64,000 nt of DNA from Peteryoungia wuzhouensis (GTDB taxonomy: Bacteria; Pseudomonadota; Alphaproteobacteria; Rhizobiales; Rhizobiaceae), in NCBI RefSeq assembly GCF_003205195.1, contig NZ_QJRY01000005.1, positions 186,001-250,000 on the forward strand. The letters run 5' to 3'. A model generated the notes under the pieces. The model ran no database searches, was not told the origin of the DNA, and saw only the letters and a program-made list of their open reading frames with translations. Both the position numbers and the translations under genes were made by a program. Positions 17,052 to 26,046 of the stretch are shown in pieces (the first letter of the stretch is position 1; every line of letters starts with the position of its first letter).

Positions 17052-18566
17052 ATGAATACCGTGACGGATCAGGGCAAGGTGGCCCGGCCGCTTCTCTCGT
17101 TGCGCGGCATCAACATGACGTTCGGAGGCGTGCAGGCCCTGAAAGACGTCTCGTTCGAGGTGATGCCCGGTGAAGTGCACTGCCTGGCCGGCGAAAACGG
17201 ATGCGGCAAAAGCACACTCATCAAGGTGATCACCGGCGTCTATCGTCCGGCGCCCGGCGCCGAGATCGTGTTCGACGGAGAGCCCGTCGCACAGATGAGC
17301 CCCGGCAAGGCGCAGTCCCTCGGCATTCAGGTCATCTGGCAGGACCTTGCCCTGTTTCCCGAAATGACGGTGGCCGAAAACATTGCCTTCCAGACGCTGT
17401 CTGGTGCCACGCCACGGCTCGTCAACTATACCCGGATCCGGGACATTGCAGAGAAGGCGCTCGCGCGACTTGGCGTGACCTTCGATGTCGACCGGCCGCT
17501 CAAGGATTTCGCGATTGCGCAACGGCAGATCGTCGCCATCGCGCGCGCGCTGGTCGGGGACGCCCGGATCGTCTTCATGGACGAACCGACGGCTTCGCTC
17601 ACCCAGACCGAAACGGACTATCTGCTCGACATCGTGCGCAATCTCTCGGCGTCGGGCGTGGCGGTCGTCTTCGTCAGCCACCGGCTGGCCGAGGTATTGG
17701 AAATCTCGCAGCGCCTGACCGTGCTGCGGGATGGAAAACTCGTCGGCGTCTACCCGGTCGAAGGCATGACCCAGTCTAAGGTCACGGAATTGATGACCGG
17801 TCGGACCTTCGATCAGAACGTTCGTGCCCGCGACATGGAAAAAGAACCGGTGGTGCTTTCCGTCGAGGGTTTGAGCCGGGACGGGGAGTTTTCGCAGATC
17901 AGTTTCGATCTGCGTCGCGGGGAAACGCTCGGCATCACCGGCCTTCTGGGGTCGGGGCGCACAGAACTCGCACTGACCCTCTTCGGCATGCGACGTCCGG
18001 ATGCGGGGCAGATCCGTCTCGATGGGCGGCCGCTGTCGTTTGCGTCGAACCGGGAGGCGATCTCGGCCGGTATCGCCTATCTTTCCGAGGACAGGCTGGC
18101 GCTCGGCCTCAATCAACCGCAATCGATTGCCGACAACCTGGTCATGGCGTCTCTGAACCGCATCATGCGCCGCGGGCTGATCGCACCTGATCACAAGAAG
18201 GCACTCGTCTCACGCTGGATTGCTGACCTTGGCGTCAAGATTGGACGTCCCGAAGACGCGATTTCCACGCTCTCGGGCGGCAATCAACAGCGGGTGGCAA
18301 TTGCCAAATGGCTGGCCACGGACCCGCGGGTCCTGATCCTCGATGCCCCGACTGTGGGCGTCGATGTCGGCGCGCGGGCCGGCATCTTCGAGATCGTGGC
18401 TCGTCTTGCCGAGGCGGGTCTCGCCATCATCCTGATTTCGGACGAAGTGCCGGAAGTCTTTTTCAACGCCGACCGGGTCCTTCATATGGACAAGGGGAGG
18501 ATCAAGGCGAGCTATGATCCGCGCATGACGACGCTCACGGATATGGAGGCGGCCGTATATGCGTAA
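17052..18566 (+). CDS. Sugar ABC transporter ATPase with two nucleotide domains (RbsA type)
   Basis: 504 residues with two ABC modules. The first has Walker A GENGCGKST at about residue 54-62 (Cys replacing the usual Ala), Walker B IVFMDEPTAS and HRLAEV. The second begins near 275, has a degenerate Walker A GLLGSGRTEL, a signature LSGGNQQ near 410 and ILDAPTVGVDVGAR. This tandem layout is standard for ribose/galactose-type importers (CUT2). The first module lacks a clear LSGGQ and reads FAIAQRQIV at that point, as is common in this family. It overlaps the next permease by 8 bases. Confidence 0.92.
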   Translation: MNTVTDQGKVARPLLSLRGINMTFGGVQALKDVSFEVMPGEVHCLAGENGCGKSTLIKVITGVYRPAPGAEIVFDGEPVAQMSPGKAQSLGIQVIWQDLALFPEMTVAENIAFQTLSGATPRLVNYTRIRDIAEKALARLGVTFDVDRPLKDFAIAQRQIVAIARALVGDARIVFMDEPTASLTQTETDYLLDIVRNLSASGVAVVFVSHRLAEVLEISQRLTVLRDGKLVGVYPVEGMTQSKVTELMTGRTFDQNVRARDMEKEPVVLSVEGLSRDGEFSQISFDLRRGETLGITGLLGSGRTELALTLFGMRRPDAGQIRLDGRPLSFASNREAISAGIAYLSEDRLALGLNQPQSIADNLVMASLNRIMRRGLIAPDHKKALVSRWIADLGVKIGRPEDAISTLSGGNQQRVAIAKWLATDPRVLILDAPTVGVDVGARAGIFEIVARLAEAGLAIILISDEVPEVFFNADRVLHMDKGRIKASYDPRMTTLTDMEAAVYA

Positions 18567-19581
18567 GCTGCTCGTTTCCCACACGACCGAAATGGTCCTG
18601 ATCCTGGTGATCGCGGCGATGAGCCTTGCGCTTTCGTTCCTGACCGATCGCTTCTTCACCCTCGGCAATGCCTTCGACCTGCTGAACATCAGTGCGGTCA
18701 ACATCATCTTCGCCGTGGGCCTGCTCGTGGTGCTGATCGCAGGCGGCATCGATATCTCGTTTGCCGTGGCGGCTTCGGTCGTGCAGTACGCGACCGCGCT
18801 TGCACTCGCCCAGATCGGCGGCGGCGACTGGATCTCGGGGCTGCTCATCGCCTCAGTGTTCGGTATCGCTCTCGGACTGATCAATGCCTTCCTGATCCAC
18901 CGCTTCAACATCATCTCGATCGTTGCGACGATTTCGACCTTCAATGTCTATTTCGGTCTGTTGATGTTCTTCACCAAGGGGGTGTCGATCTACAACCTGC
19001 CCGACTGGCTGACGACGCGCGTGATTGTCTATGAGCGGGAGATGGCCGACGGCAGCTGGGCTGAAATCACGCTTCCCGTCGTCGTCATGCTGATTTGCGT
19101 CGTCGCCACATGGCTCTTCGTCACGCGGACCACGACCGGCCGCCAGCTCTATGCCTTTGGCGACAATCCGGAAGGGGCGCGCCGCTTCGGCATCAATGTC
19201 GGCGCGATGCAGTATATCGCCTTTGGCTGGCTCGGGCTGATGGCGGGCATCGCGGGGCTGATGCAGGCACATTATGCCCAGGAAGTGGTGCCCAATGCCC
19301 TTTACGGCCGGGAGCTCGACGTGCTGGCCGCCGTGGTTCTGGGCGGTGCCCGCCTGGGCGGCGGCAAGGGCTCGGTCATGGGCTGCGTGCTCGGGGTGCT
19401 GCTGGTGTCGATCACCCAGAACGGCCTGAACCTGATGGGCGTATCGCCCTTCGCCTTCAAGATGATTGTCGGCGCGATCATCCTCGTCGCCATCACGCTG
19501 TCGAGCGGGCGCCTTGATGGGCTTTTCGGCCCGCGCAAACAGGCTCTGTCCGATACCGATTCAAAGGGAGGGGCGGCATGA
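18559..19581 (+). CDS. Sugar ABC transporter permease, RbsC type (first)
   Basis: 340 residues, about 8-10 membrane helices, of the branched-chain/ribose permease fold. LLVVLIAGGIDISFAVAASV corresponds to the GGIDLS motif of RbsC proteins. YAFGDNPEGARRFGINVGAM is the cytoplasmic coupling segment and VLGGARLGGGKGSVMGCVLG the late conserved glycine-rich helix. It overlaps the ATPase gene upstream (8 bases) and the second permease downstream (4 bases). Confidence 0.9.
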   Translation: MRKLLVSHTTEMVLILVIAAMSLALSFLTDRFFTLGNAFDLLNISAVNIIFAVGLLVVLIAGGIDISFAVAASVVQYATALALAQIGGGDWISGLLIASVFGIALGLINAFLIHRFNIISIVATISTFNVYFGLLMFFTKGVSIYNLPDWLTTRVIVYEREMADGSWAEITLPVVVMLICVVATWLFVTRTTTGRQLYAFGDNPEGARRFGINVGAMQYIAFGWLGLMAGIAGLMQAHYAQEVVPNALYGRELDVLAAVVLGGARLGGGKGSVMGCVLGVLLVSITQNGLNLMGVSPFAFKMIVGAIILVAITLSSGRLDGLFGPRKQALSDTDSKGGAA

Positions 19582-20564
19582 ATAGGCTCGTCGCACGTTT
19601 CAACGCCATCTTCGGGCCTGACATGGCCGGGCCACTTGCCGCACTCCTTGCGGTGCTGATCGTCTTCGGCCTCGCTTCGCCGCAGTTTTTTACCGCCGCC
19701 ACCTTCGGCTCCGTTGCGTTCCAGCTGCCGGAACTCGGGATCCTGACGCTCGCCATGCTGATGCCGATCCTGACCGGTGGTCTGAACCTTGCAATCACCT
19801 TCACCGCCAACATAGCGGGTCTGACGCTCGCCTGGGTTCTGCAAGCGAATGGTGGCATCGATGCCGGTCCGGCGGCGTTCGTTCTCGGATCCATGCTTGC
19901 CATCGGTGTCGGAGCGGCCAGCGGACTGGTGATGGGGCTGGTCATCGCGTTTACCCGAGCCCATCCAATCCTCGTATCATTGTCGATGATGATCTTCCTG
20001 CGCGGTCTCGGCGAGTTTCTGACCCGTGGCGGCGATATCTCGGGCTTCCCGAGCTTCGTCGCGCCGATCGGCCATGGCAGCATACTCGGAATGCCGGTGC
20101 CGCTGCTGATCCTTCTTGGCTGCGTGGCCGCGACACACGTCGTGTTGTCGCGGACGAAGCTCGGATTTTCGACCTATATGATCGGCTCCAATATCGAATC
20201 CGCCCGCTATTCCGGCATCAATACGCGCAAGGTGCTGGTGCTTGTCTATGTGCTGTCCGGGGCGATCGCGGCAATTGCCGGGATCATCATGCTCGCACGC
20301 TTCAACTCCGTGCGCGTCGGCCATGGCGAATCTTACCTGCTCATCACGGTGCTCGCCTGTTTCCTTGGCGGCATCAATCCCTTCGGCGGTTTCGGACGGG
20401 TGATCCCGGTGTTTGTCGCCCTCGTCGTCCTGCAACTGCTGTCGTCGGGGCTCAATCTGCTCGGTGCAAACCAGCATCTCGCGACGGCCTTCTGGGGGCT
20501 GCTGCTCATCGCCGTCATGATGCTGCGCTGGGTTTCGGTCAAATTCATTAAGAAAAACAAATAG
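19578..20564 (+). CDS. Sugar ABC transporter permease, RbsC type (second)
   Basis: 328 residues, homologous in layout to the preceding permease and probably its heterodimer partner. It has PILTGGLNLAITFTANIAGL in place of the GGIDLS motif, the coupling segment YMIGSNIESARYSGINTRKV, and CFLGGINPFGGFGRVIPVF near the C-terminus. Its ATG overlaps the first permease stop by 4 bases. Having two distinct permeases in a CUT2-type importer is common in autoinducer-2 and rhamnose-type systems, less so in ribose systems. Confidence 0.88.
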   Translation: MNRLVARFNAIFGPDMAGPLAALLAVLIVFGLASPQFFTAATFGSVAFQLPELGILTLAMLMPILTGGLNLAITFTANIAGLTLAWVLQANGGIDAGPAAFVLGSMLAIGVGAASGLVMGLVIAFTRAHPILVSLSMMIFLRGLGEFLTRGGDISGFPSFVAPIGHGSILGMPVPLLILLGCVAATHVVLSRTKLGFSTYMIGSNIESARYSGINTRKVLVLVYVLSGAIAAIAGIIMLARFNSVRVGHGESYLLITVLACFLGGINPFGGFGRVIPVFVALVVLQLLSSGLNLLGANQHLATAFWGLLLIAVMMLRWVSVKFIKKNK

Positions 20565-20576
20565 AGGAGTATGGTT

Positions 20577-21425
20577 ATGGAAGGCTTTGGCGTTCACACG
20601 AGCATGTGGACCATGAACTGGGATCGCGCAGGCGCGGAAAAGGCGATCGCGGGGGCTGTCCACTACAAGATGGATTTCATCGAGATCGCCCTGCTCAACG
20701 CACCGGCCGTCGATGCGAAGCATACGCGCGATCTTCTGGAAAAGAACAAGCTCAGGGCCGTCTGCTCGCTCGGGCTGCCGGAGAGCGCCTGGGCCTCGGT
20801 CCGTCCGGATGCGGCGATCGACCATCTGAAGGTCGCGATCGAAAAGACCGCAGAGATGAGCGGCGAAGCGCTTTCAGGCGTCATCTATGGCGGGATCGGC
20901 GAAAGGACAGGCGTGCCGCCGACCCAAGCCGAATACGACAATATCACCCGCGTTCTGGATGCCGCAGCCAAGCACGCCAAGCGCTTCGGCATACAGCTCG
21001 GCGTCGAGGCGGTGAACCGCTACGAGAACCACCTGGTCAATTCGGCGCAGCAGGCGGTCGATGTCGTCGAGCGGGTGGGTGCCGACAATGTCTTCGTGCA
21101 TCTCGATACCTACCACATGAATATCGAGGAAAAGGGTGCGGCGAACGGCATTCTCGTCGCGCGTGACCACCTGAAATATATCCACCTCTCGGAAAGTGAT
21201 CGCGGCACGCCCGGATACGGCAATGTGCCGTGGGACGAGATTTACGCAACGCTTGCTGCCATCGGCTTCAAGGGCGGACTCGCCATGGAAAGCTTCATCA
21301 ACATGCCGCCCGAAGTGGCCTACGGGCTTGCCGTCTGGCGGCCGGTGGCGCGCGACATGGAAGAGGTGATGGACAATGGCCTTCCCTTCCTGCGCAACAA
21401 GGCTGCGCAATACGGCCTCATCTGA
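20577..21425 (+). CDS. Sugar phosphate isomerase/epimerase (ketose 3-epimerase-like)
   Basis: 282 residues, an AP-endonuclease-2 type TIM barrel of the D-tagatose/D-psicose 3-epimerase group. The metal and catalytic residues expected there can be seen: Glu in GVEAVNRYENH, Asp in HLDTYHMN, His in YIHLSESDRG, Glu in LAMESF. GVHTSMW at the start is typical. It would interconvert a ketose at C3. The ATG at 20577 is 7 bases from GAGGAG, whereas the one at 20571 is only 1 base away. It lies 12 bases after the permease and before three kinases and an aldolase. Confidence 0.82.
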   Translation: MEGFGVHTSMWTMNWDRAGAEKAIAGAVHYKMDFIEIALLNAPAVDAKHTRDLLEKNKLRAVCSLGLPESAWASVRPDAAIDHLKVAIEKTAEMSGEALSGVIYGGIGERTGVPPTQAEYDNITRVLDAAAKHAKRFGIQLGVEAVNRYENHLVNSAQQAVDVVERVGADNVFVHLDTYHMNIEEKGAANGILVARDHLKYIHLSESDRGTPGYGNVPWDEIYATLAAIGFKGGLAMESFINMPPEVAYGLAVWRPVARDMEEVMDNGLPFLRNKAAQYGLI

Positions 21426-21492
21426 TCGATAGGAAGAGATCTGTCGGCATCCGGCATTTGGCCGGGTCCGACCTCGCCAGGGAGTGCTGTCG

Positions 21493-22137
21493 ATGGCGGC
21501 GATCGAAGACAATATAAGCATACTGGCTCGGGAAGCCCTGAGGCTGCATGCGGGCAGGGGCGGTGCGCGGGTCCTGCTTGCCATTGCCGGCGCGCCCGGA
21601 TCGGGAAAGTCGACGATTGCCGAAGCCGTCGCCGACAGCATCAACCGTGACCGGCCGGGGCTTGCCGCTGTCTTCCCGATGGATGGCTACCATTACGACG
21701 ATCATGTGCTCGACGCGATGGGACGGCGAGCCCACAAGGGTGCACCCGACACATTTGATGCCCATGGCTTGAGGCACATGCTGCTGCGACTGAAGGAGAA
21801 CGCCGAGGAGACGATCGCGGTGCCCGTCTTCGACCGCCAGATCGAGATCGCACGGGCAGGCGGACGGCTGATCGACCGTGGGACCGGGATCATCCTTTGC
21901 GAGGGGAACTATCTGCTGCTCCGGCAGCCACCCTGGGACAGGTTGAAGCCGATCTTCGACTTTGCCGTATTCGTCGATGTGACGCAGGCGGAGCTTCGGC
22001 GGCGTCTTACGGAACGCTGGCAGGGATACGGTCTTTCGCCGGAGCAGATCCGGTTCAAGCTGGAGGAGAACGATCTGCCAAACGGCGTCGCGATCATCGA
22101 GGGTAGTGCCGATCCGGACCTGCGGCTCGCCAACTGA
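21493..22137 (+). CDS. Nucleoside/sugar kinase, PRK/uridine-kinase fold (FrcK-like)
   Basis: 214 residues with Walker A GAPGSGKST at about 34-42 and the P-loop kinase segment VFPMDGYHYDDHVLD, then KGAPDTFDAHG and IILCEGNYLLL. This pattern matches the small kinases encoded beside rhizobial fructose-type ABC importers (FrcK). The natural substrate of that group is not firmly known. The ATG at 21493 follows GGAG at 21481-21484; the GTG at 21484 overlaps that site. It is one of three kinases in this operon. Confidence 0.82.
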   Translation: MAAIEDNISILAREALRLHAGRGGARVLLAIAGAPGSGKSTIAEAVADSINRDRPGLAAVFPMDGYHYDDHVLDAMGRRAHKGAPDTFDAHGLRHMLLRLKENAEETIAVPVFDRQIEIARAGGRLIDRGTGIILCEGNYLLLRQPPWDRLKPIFDFAVFVDVTQAELRRRLTERWQGYGLSPEQIRFKLEENDLPNGVAIIEGSADPDLRLAN

Positions 22138-22153
22138 GGGAGACGGGAGCGCC

Positions 22154-22213
22154 ATGAAAGATTTCGATCCGCAGGCATTCTCCCAGCGTTCACCGGGGGG
22201 CGACGATGATTGA
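22154..22213 (+). CDS. 19-residue leader-like ORF coupled to FGGY kinase
   Basis: ATG at 22154 after GGGAGACGGGAGCGCC, a good ribosome site, reads MKDFDPQAFSQRSPGGDDD and stops with TGA at 22211-22213. The stop overlaps the start of the FGGY kinase (22206) by 8 bases. The kinase itself has no clear ribosome site (only GGGGGGCGACG before its ATG). This suggests translational coupling by reinitiation. It could instead be a remnant of a longer gene. No function is claimed. Confidence 0.45.
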   Translation: MKDFDPQAFSQRSPGGDDD

Positions 22214-23654
22214 TCACACGGCATCAGCCAGCATCTGCGTCCTCGACGTCGGCAAGACCAATGTGAAGCTGAACGCCATGACGGCGACGGGTGACGTGGT
22301 GGAGACGCTCTCCATTGCAAATCCCGTCCGGCCCGGCCCGCCGTGGCAGCACCACGATCTCGCAGCACTTGGCGACTGGGTGTTCGAAGGACTTGCCACG
22401 CTCGCCCGCCGGCATCCGATCAAGACCTTCGTGTCTGCCGCCCATGGTTCCGGTGGCGTGCTGGTCGGTTCCGATCCCGATGCAGGGGATGGCGCGGTGC
22501 TGCCGATGATCGACTATGAACAGCCGTTGCCGTCGGCGGTTCGGGAGGCCTATGCGCCGCTTGCCGGATCCTTTCGTGATCGTGGCAGTGCGATCATGCA
22601 CGGCGCGACCCATCAGGCACGTCAGATGCTGTGGATGGAGATGGCCGAGCCGGAGCGCTTCGCCACCGCCCGCTGGTTCCTTTGCCTGCCGCAATATTGG
22701 GCCTGGCGGATGACGGGAAGCGCCGTTTCGGAAGCCTCATGCCTCGGCGCGCAATCACATCTGTGGAACATCCCGGACAACAGGCCGACGCCTATCGTCA
22801 CGACGAGGGGTTGGGAACGTCTGCTGCCTCCCTTCGCACCGGCCTGGTCCAGCCTTGGTCCTGTGCGTCCGGCCCTGGCCCAGCGCTACGGACTGCCGCC
22901 CGCCCTCGACGTGCTGGTCGGCATCCACGATAGCAGCGCCAATCTCTACCGCTACCAGGCTGCCGGTCTGACCGATGCCGCGATCCTGTCCACCGGCACC
23001 TGGATTGTCGGCATGAGCCGCAGGACCCGGCTGGATGATCTCGATGAAGCGGCTGGCATGACGATCAACAGCGACGTGTTCGGGCATCCGGTTGCGGGTG
23101 CCCTGGCCATGGGTGGCCGGGAATTCGTTCATGTTGCAGGTGAGGGCACCGGAAGTGCTGCCGTCGACCCTGCCACGGTGATGGCGCTGATCGGGCGTGG
23201 TACCATGGCGGTGCCAAGCTTCGGTGACGGCGATGGATTTTTCCCCGGCAGTGCCCGGCTCGGGCATGTCGTCGGGCCCGAACCACAGAGCGCCGTCGAG
23301 CGCCGCGCCCTGGCGCTCATCTACGTGGCTCAACTCTCGGCCGAGTGTCTGGATGCCTTGAAGGTCGAGGGAACAGCAGTTCTTGACGGCACCTATCTGA
23401 AAGACCCCTTGTTTGCCCCTCTCGTTGCCGCCTTTCGCGGCAGGGGCGAGACGCTTTTCAATCTCGACGCCTATGGCGTTGCGACGGGTGCGGCACTTCT
23501 CGCATCCCACGGCACGAGCAGCGCTTCCGACAGTCTGCATCTGCGCAGCGCCGACGTTTTCCAGGCGCCCCCTGATATCACGACCTCCTATCACCGGCGC
23601 TGGCGTGAACTTGCCCGCCAGGCAAAACCTTCTTCTGAAAGGACATTCCCATGA
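22206..23654 (+). CDS. FGGY-family carbohydrate kinase (rhamnulo/fuculokinase-like)
   Basis: 482 residues, ASKHA fold. The phosphate-1 loop is CVLDVGKTNVKL near residue 12-23, resembling rhizobial RhaK-type kinases rather than xylulokinases. Adenosine-site motifs are LSTGTWIVGMSR and VEGTAVLDGTYLKDP. Such enzymes phosphorylate ketoses at O1, giving the substrate for the class II aldolase encoded directly downstream; the two genes overlap by 4 bases. The probable substrate is therefore a ketopentose or 6-deoxyketohexose (inference). A 19-codon ORF overlaps its start. Confidence 0.85.
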   Translation: MIDHTASASICVLDVGKTNVKLNAMTATGDVVETLSIANPVRPGPPWQHHDLAALGDWVFEGLATLARRHPIKTFVSAAHGSGGVLVGSDPDAGDGAVLPMIDYEQPLPSAVREAYAPLAGSFRDRGSAIMHGATHQARQMLWMEMAEPERFATARWFLCLPQYWAWRMTGSAVSEASCLGAQSHLWNIPDNRPTPIVTTRGWERLLPPFAPAWSSLGPVRPALAQRYGLPPALDVLVGIHDSSANLYRYQAAGLTDAAILSTGTWIVGMSRRTRLDDLDEAAGMTINSDVFGHPVAGALAMGGREFVHVAGEGTGSAAVDPATVMALIGRGTMAVPSFGDGDGFFPGSARLGHVVGPEPQSAVERRALALIYVAQLSAECLDALKVEGTAVLDGTYLKDPLFAPLVAAFRGRGETLFNLDAYGVATGAALLASHGTSSASDSLHLRSADVFQAPPDITTSYHRRWRELARQAKPSSERTFP

Positions 23655-24346
23655 CCGATACTGAAAACCAGGACCTGCGCCGCAAGATGGTGGAGATCTG
23701 CCGAAGGATGAATTCCAGCGGCATCAATCAGGGCACGGCCGGCAATCTCTCCGTCCGTTCTGGAACGGGTTTTCTAGTCACCCCGTCCTCGCTGCCCTAT
23801 GACATCATGACGCCGGACGATCTCGTGGAGATGGATTTCGACGGCACCTATGTCGGCCGCAGACCCTCTTCCGAATGGCGTTTCCACCGCGACATCCTGA
23901 AGAACCGGCCTGATATCAACGTGGTGCTGCATTGCCATTCGATGTATGCCACAACGCTCGCCTGCCACCACAAGACCATTCCGGCTTTCCACTACATGGT
24001 GGGCGTTGCCGGCGGAACGACGGTTCGCTGCGCGGAATACGCCACCTTTGGCACCCAGGCGCTTTCGGATCACGCCCTGAAGGCGCTCGACGGCCGCCTC
24101 GCCTGCCTGCTTGGTCAGCACGGCCAGATTTCGCTCGGCAAGGACCTGGAACAGGCGCTGTGGCTGGCGATCGAGGTCGAGACCCTGTCACGCATGTATG
24201 TGCAGGTGCTGACGCTGGGTGAACCTCCGATCCTGTCCGATGAGGAAATGTCGCGCGTGATCGAACAGATGAAGCGGATGAGCTACGGATTGGGTCCCGA
24301 AGCGGAAGGCTCGAACGATATCGCGCGTCCCAGGGTTTCGAATTGA
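23651..24346 (+). CDS. Class II aldolase (L-fuculose-phosphate aldolase-like)
   Basis: 231 residues. GTAGNLSVR at about 28-36 is the phosphate-binding loop. The zinc ligands and catalytic Glu are in place: E75 (SSEWRFH), H94 and H96 (LHCHSMYAT), H157 (GQHGQ). This is the FucA/AraD fold and very close in spacing to FucA. It would split a ketose-1-phosphate to dihydroxyacetone phosphate and an aldehyde. Its start overlaps the FGGY kinase stop (ATGA) and its own stop overlaps a possible TTG start of the next kinase. The tight coupling to a kinase supports a kinase-aldolase pair. Confidence 0.88.
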   Translation: MTDTENQDLRRKMVEICRRMNSSGINQGTAGNLSVRSGTGFLVTPSSLPYDIMTPDDLVEMDFDGTYVGRRPSSEWRFHRDILKNRPDINVVLHCHSMYATTLACHHKTIPAFHYMVGVAGGTTVRCAEYATFGTQALSDHALKALDGRLACLLGQHGQISLGKDLEQALWLAIEVETLSRMYVQVLTLGEPPILSDEEMSRVIEQMKRMSYGLGPEAEGSNDIARPRVSN

Positions 24347-24369
24347 TACGAACAACCGAGCGGATGATC

Positions 24370-26004
24370 ATGGCCCCAGCACAGAACTCGACCGAGGGCG
24401 CGCCCCGCTACGTCATCGGCGTCGATGTCGGAACCGGCAGCGCGCGTGCGGGGCTTTTCGATCTTACCGGCAAAATGCTGTCCGTCGCCAAGCGCGACAT
24501 CACGCTCTTTCGTGAGGCGGGTTCGATCGTCGAGCAGTCGAGCACGGAGATCTGGAGCGCTGTCTGCACCACCATCCGCGAGGCGGTCGCCTGGTCGGGT
24601 GTTGATCCCGCGCACGTGATCGGGCTCGGATTCGACGCGACCTGCTCGCTCGTCGTGCTCGGCGAGGGGGGAATGCCGCTCGCTGTCGGTCCGTCGGAAG
24701 ACGCCGAGCGCGACATTATCGTGTGGATGGACCATCGCGCCGTAGTCCAGGCCGAGCGGATCAATGCCGGGGGGCACGATGTGCTTCGCTATGTAGGCGG
24801 GCGCATTTCGCCGGAGATGGAAACGCCAAAGATCCTGTGGCTCAAGGAGAACCGGCCGGAGACCTTTGCGGCCGCATGGCAGTTTTTCGATCTGGCCGAT
24901 TTTCTCACCTGGAAATCGACGGGCGATCTCTCCCGCTCGACCTGCACGGTCACCTGCAAATGGACCTATCTCGCCCATGAGGCGCGCTGGGATGCGAGCT
25001 ATTTCGAGAAGATCGGCCTCGAGGAATTCGCGGCCGAGAGTTTTTCCCGTATCGGTACGCAGATGGTGGAGCCGGGCGCGCGCCTGGAGGGGGGGCTCAC
25101 CGTGGCGGCGGCCGAAGCGATGGGGTTGACGCCCGGTACGTCCGTGGCCGCAGGGATGATCGACGCCCATGCCGGCGGCATCGGCACCGTCGGCATCGGC
25201 GGAAATCCGTCGGAAAACCTGGCTTACGTCTTCGGCACCTCGTCCTGCACCATGACTTCCACCACCGAGCCGATCTTCGTGCCGGGGGTTTGGGGACCCT
25301 ATTACTCCGCCATGGTCCCCGGTCTCTGGTTGAACGAGGGTGGCCAGAGTGCCGCCGGTGCGGCGATCGATCAGTTGCTGTCCTTTCATCCGGCCGCCGC
25401 TGAAGCAGCCGCCCAGGCGCGTGAAGCGGGCCAGGCACTTCCGGCCTATATGGCCGGGATCGCAGCCGGCAAGGTCTCTACGGCGTCAGAGGCGGTTACG
25501 CTTGCGGCCGGTCTGCATGTCGTGCCGGAGTTCCTCGGCAACCGTGCTCCCTTTGCCGATCCGCATGCCCGGGCGATCATCGCGGGTCTCGGAATGGAGC
25601 GAGACTTCGACAATCTGGTCGCGCTCTACGTCGCCGGCCTTTGTGGTATCGGTTATGGATTGCGTCAGATCATCGAAACTCAGGCCAAGGCCGGTGCTTC
25701 CGTCGAGCGGGTCGTGATCAGCGGAGGTGCCGGGGCAAGTCCGCTTGTTCGGCAGATCTTGGCTGACGCGTGCGGCAAGCCTGTCGTTGCAACGGCTGCA
25801 GCCGAACCTGTGCTTTTGGGTTCGGCTATTCTTGGCAGCGTAGCGGCAGGTGCTTTCGCCGATGTTCGCGATGCGATGGCCGCACTTTCCCATATGGCCG
25901 CTCAATATGATCCAAGCGGCGGGGACATCGCAGATATCCATGAAAGACGTTACCGTGCCTTTCTCAGCCTTCAGGACGTTGCCAGAACGGCCCGATCCGA
26001 TTGA
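24370..26004 (+). CDS. FGGY-family pentulose kinase (D-ribulokinase-like)
   Basis: About 544 residues. The N-terminal loop YVIGVDVGTGSARAGLFDLT and IVWMDHRAVVQAERIN are characteristic of the ribulokinase branch of the FGGY family, as are GFDATCSLV and the late SGGAGASPLVRQILADACG. Start choice is open: ATG 24370 (9 bases after GAG), ATG 24364, or TTG 24343, which overlaps the aldolase stop (TTGATA). It may phosphorylate a ketopentose at O5 as an entry to the pentose phosphate pathway, complementing the O1 kinase-aldolase branch upstream. It is the last gene of the operon and convergent with the DUF3237 gene. Confidence 0.85.
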   Translation: MAPAQNSTEGAPRYVIGVDVGTGSARAGLFDLTGKMLSVAKRDITLFREAGSIVEQSSTEIWSAVCTTIREAVAWSGVDPAHVIGLGFDATCSLVVLGEGGMPLAVGPSEDAERDIIVWMDHRAVVQAERINAGGHDVLRYVGGRISPEMETPKILWLKENRPETFAAAWQFFDLADFLTWKSTGDLSRSTCTVTCKWTYLAHEARWDASYFEKIGLEEFAAESFSRIGTQMVEPGARLEGGLTVAAAEAMGLTPGTSVAAGMIDAHAGGIGTVGIGGNPSENLAYVFGTSSCTMTSTTEPIFVPGVWGPYYSAMVPGLWLNEGGQSAAGAAIDQLLSFHPAAAEAAAQAREAGQALPAYMAGIAAGKVSTASEAVTLAAGLHVVPEFLGNRAPFADPHARAIIAGLGMERDFDNLVALYVAGLCGIGYGLRQIIETQAKAGASVERVVISGGAGASPLVRQILADACGKPVVATAAAEPVLLGSAILGSVAAGAFADVRDAMAALSHMAAQYDPSGGDIADIHERRYRAFLSLQDVARTARSD

Positions 26005-26046
26005 CGGTTCGGCCGTCGTAGCTGGCGAAGGGTGGGTCGTTCGCCT

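Noticed and set aside
25998..26046. Short GACGG/CCGTC hairpin between the convergent ribulokinase and DUF3237 genes as terminator.
   Set aside because: Only five base pairs with no T run; too weak to call.
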